A stretch of DNA of 64,000 nucleotides from Palaeococcus pacificus DY20341 (GTDB lineage: Archaea; Methanobacteriota_B; Thermococci; Thermococcales; Thermococcaceae): assembly GCF_000725425.1 (NCBI RefSeq), contig NZ_CP006019.1, forward strand, positions 248,001-312,000, in the 5' to 3' direction. Below, in pieces: positions 63,428 through 64,000 of this stretch (its first letter is position 1; the number at the start of each line of letters is the position of its first letter). The notes beneath the pieces are model-generated. The model was not told where the DNA came from, ran no database searches, and was given only the letters and a program-made list of their open reading frames with translations. Position numbers and translations under genes: made by a program.

Positions 63428-64000
63428 TTGAGCTCATAGATGTTCACTTTTCCTATAGCGGCAGAGAGGTCTTAAAGGGTATAACTCTTGGAATTGAGCA
63501 GGGAGAAGTTTTTGGCCTATTGGGCCCCAATGGGGCAGGTAAATCCACTTTAATAATGCACCTAAATGGTGTTTTGAGGCCTCAAAAAGGTAAAGTCTTA
63601 GTGAATGGCATTGATGCTGCTAGGAGCCCCAGAGAAGTGAGGAAAAAAGTGGGTATAGTATTCCAAGACCCAAATGACCAATTATTTTCCCCTACGGTGT
63701 TTGAGGACGTTGCCTTTGGTCCCTATAACCTCGGGCTTAGAGGAGAAGAGCTTAAGGAGAGAGTCTTTAAAGCGTTAAAGCTCGTGGGCATGGAAAGTTA
63801 TGCAGATAGGGACGTAAAGAGGCTCAGCTTTGGTGAGAAGAAGAGGATTGCCATAGCAACGGTTTTAGCGATGGAGCCCGAGGTTTTGGTATTTGACGAG
63901 CCCTTTGCAAACTTGGACTTTAAGGGGAAAAGAAAGCTTAGAGAGTTAATCGAGCGCTTTAGAGGTGAAAGAACCATAATTTTAGCGTCGCATGAAGCTG
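63424..64000 (+). CDS. cbiO: ECF transporter ATP-binding protein CbiO (5' part)
   Basis: Starts at ATG 63424 within the cbiQ stop and runs off the window after about 192 residues. Visible ABC motifs are Walker A GLLGPNGAGKSTL near residue 37, Q-loop VFQDPNDQLFSPTVFEDVAFG typical of ECF ATPases, signature LSFGEKKR (instead of LSGGQ), Walker B VLVFDEPFANLD and switch His in LASHEA. It powers the CbiM/CbiQ importer. The remaining C-terminal portion lies beyond position 64000. Confidence 0.93.
   Translation, partial: MIELIDVHFSYSGREVLKGITLGIEQGEVFGLLGPNGAGKSTLIMHLNGVLRPQKGKVLVNGIDAARSPREVRKKVGIVFQDPNDQLFSPTVFEDVAFGPYNLGLRGEELKERVFKALKLVGMESYADRDVKRLSFGEKKRIAIATVLAMEPEVLVFDEPFANLDFKGKRKLRELIERFRGERTIILASHEA

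Overview
The window looks like chromosome from a hyperthermophilic archaeon of the order Thermococcales, most likely a lower-GC Thermococcus related to T. litoralis or T. sibiricus. That placement is an inference from gene content; no search was run. Supporting gene content: cupin-type phosphoglucose isomerase, ADP-dependent glucokinase, the mannosylglycerate pathway, a four-subunit cytosolic NiFe sulfhydrogenase, TtuA, Nep1, hypusinated aIF5A, SepF, a ZPR1-like zinc protein, DUF257 proteins and a Tk-subtilisin-like protease. Translation starts are typically preceded by GGTGAT or GGTGGT, and TATA/BRE boxes lie about 25 nt before predicted transcript starts. These signals were used to move many starts downstream of the longest open frame.

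Layout. 1-3.7 kb: end of a MATE transporter, a DUF2334 deacetylase-like protein, a tRNA-Glu/tRNA-Ile pair (minus strand), glutamine synthetase, MoaE. 3.7-10.7 kb: a Trk-like membrane/RCK_C protein, an ATP-NAD-kinase-like protein, MobA, GNAT and helical-repeat proteins, RNase Z, a TraB protein, a KH mini-protein and an M50 protease. 10.7-17.7 kb: sugar metabolism (pgiA, glkA, mpgS, mpgP, manC, manB), with candidate TGM-type operators in front of pgiA and glkA. 17.7-21.8 kb: a split permease, a degenerate small-gene region, SepF, ZPR1-like, a Pbp11-like protein and two DUF257 paralogues.

21.9-31.6 kb is the redox core. A minus-strand hydrogenase operon (beta-gamma-delta-alpha) faces a plus-strand set of NuoE-like, NuoF-like and a ferredoxin/GltD/NuoG fusion protein, the architecture of electron-bifurcating NfnABC/Bfu enzymes. 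One perfect extended SurR-type site (AAC-N5-GTT-N3-AAC) lies between the two transcription units. Elsewhere the window carries HypF (44.5-46.8 kb), for the hydrogenase cyanide ligands, and a CbiM/PDGLE/CbiQ/CbiO nickel/cobalt importer (61.9 kb to the end) with a NikR-spaced dyad at its promoter. H2/NAD(P)H/ferredoxin exchange, metal supply and cofactor maturation are therefore all represented.

31.6-46.8 kb: aminotransferase, L10e, 2-phosphoglycerate kinase, HIT protein, a third DUF257, NhaC antiporter with an adjacent perfect palindrome and ACT-domain protein, ThyX, ArgF, a divergent M1-type peptidase, TtuA, an ACT regulator, acylphosphatase and HypF. The last two are separated by about 325 nt of repeats and hairpins. 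46.9-61.7 kb: CutA, DUF99, polyprenol kinase, TPR protein, M19 dipeptidase, m5C methyltransferase, an unknown protein/phosphoesterase pair, lysine dehydrogenase-like protein, Nep1, an NSS-like transporter, aIF5A and agmatinase (with a possible IS200/IS605-end remnant between them), ClC transporter, a DUF2238-like protein and the subtilisin. No rRNA, CRISPR array or intact insertion sequence was seen.
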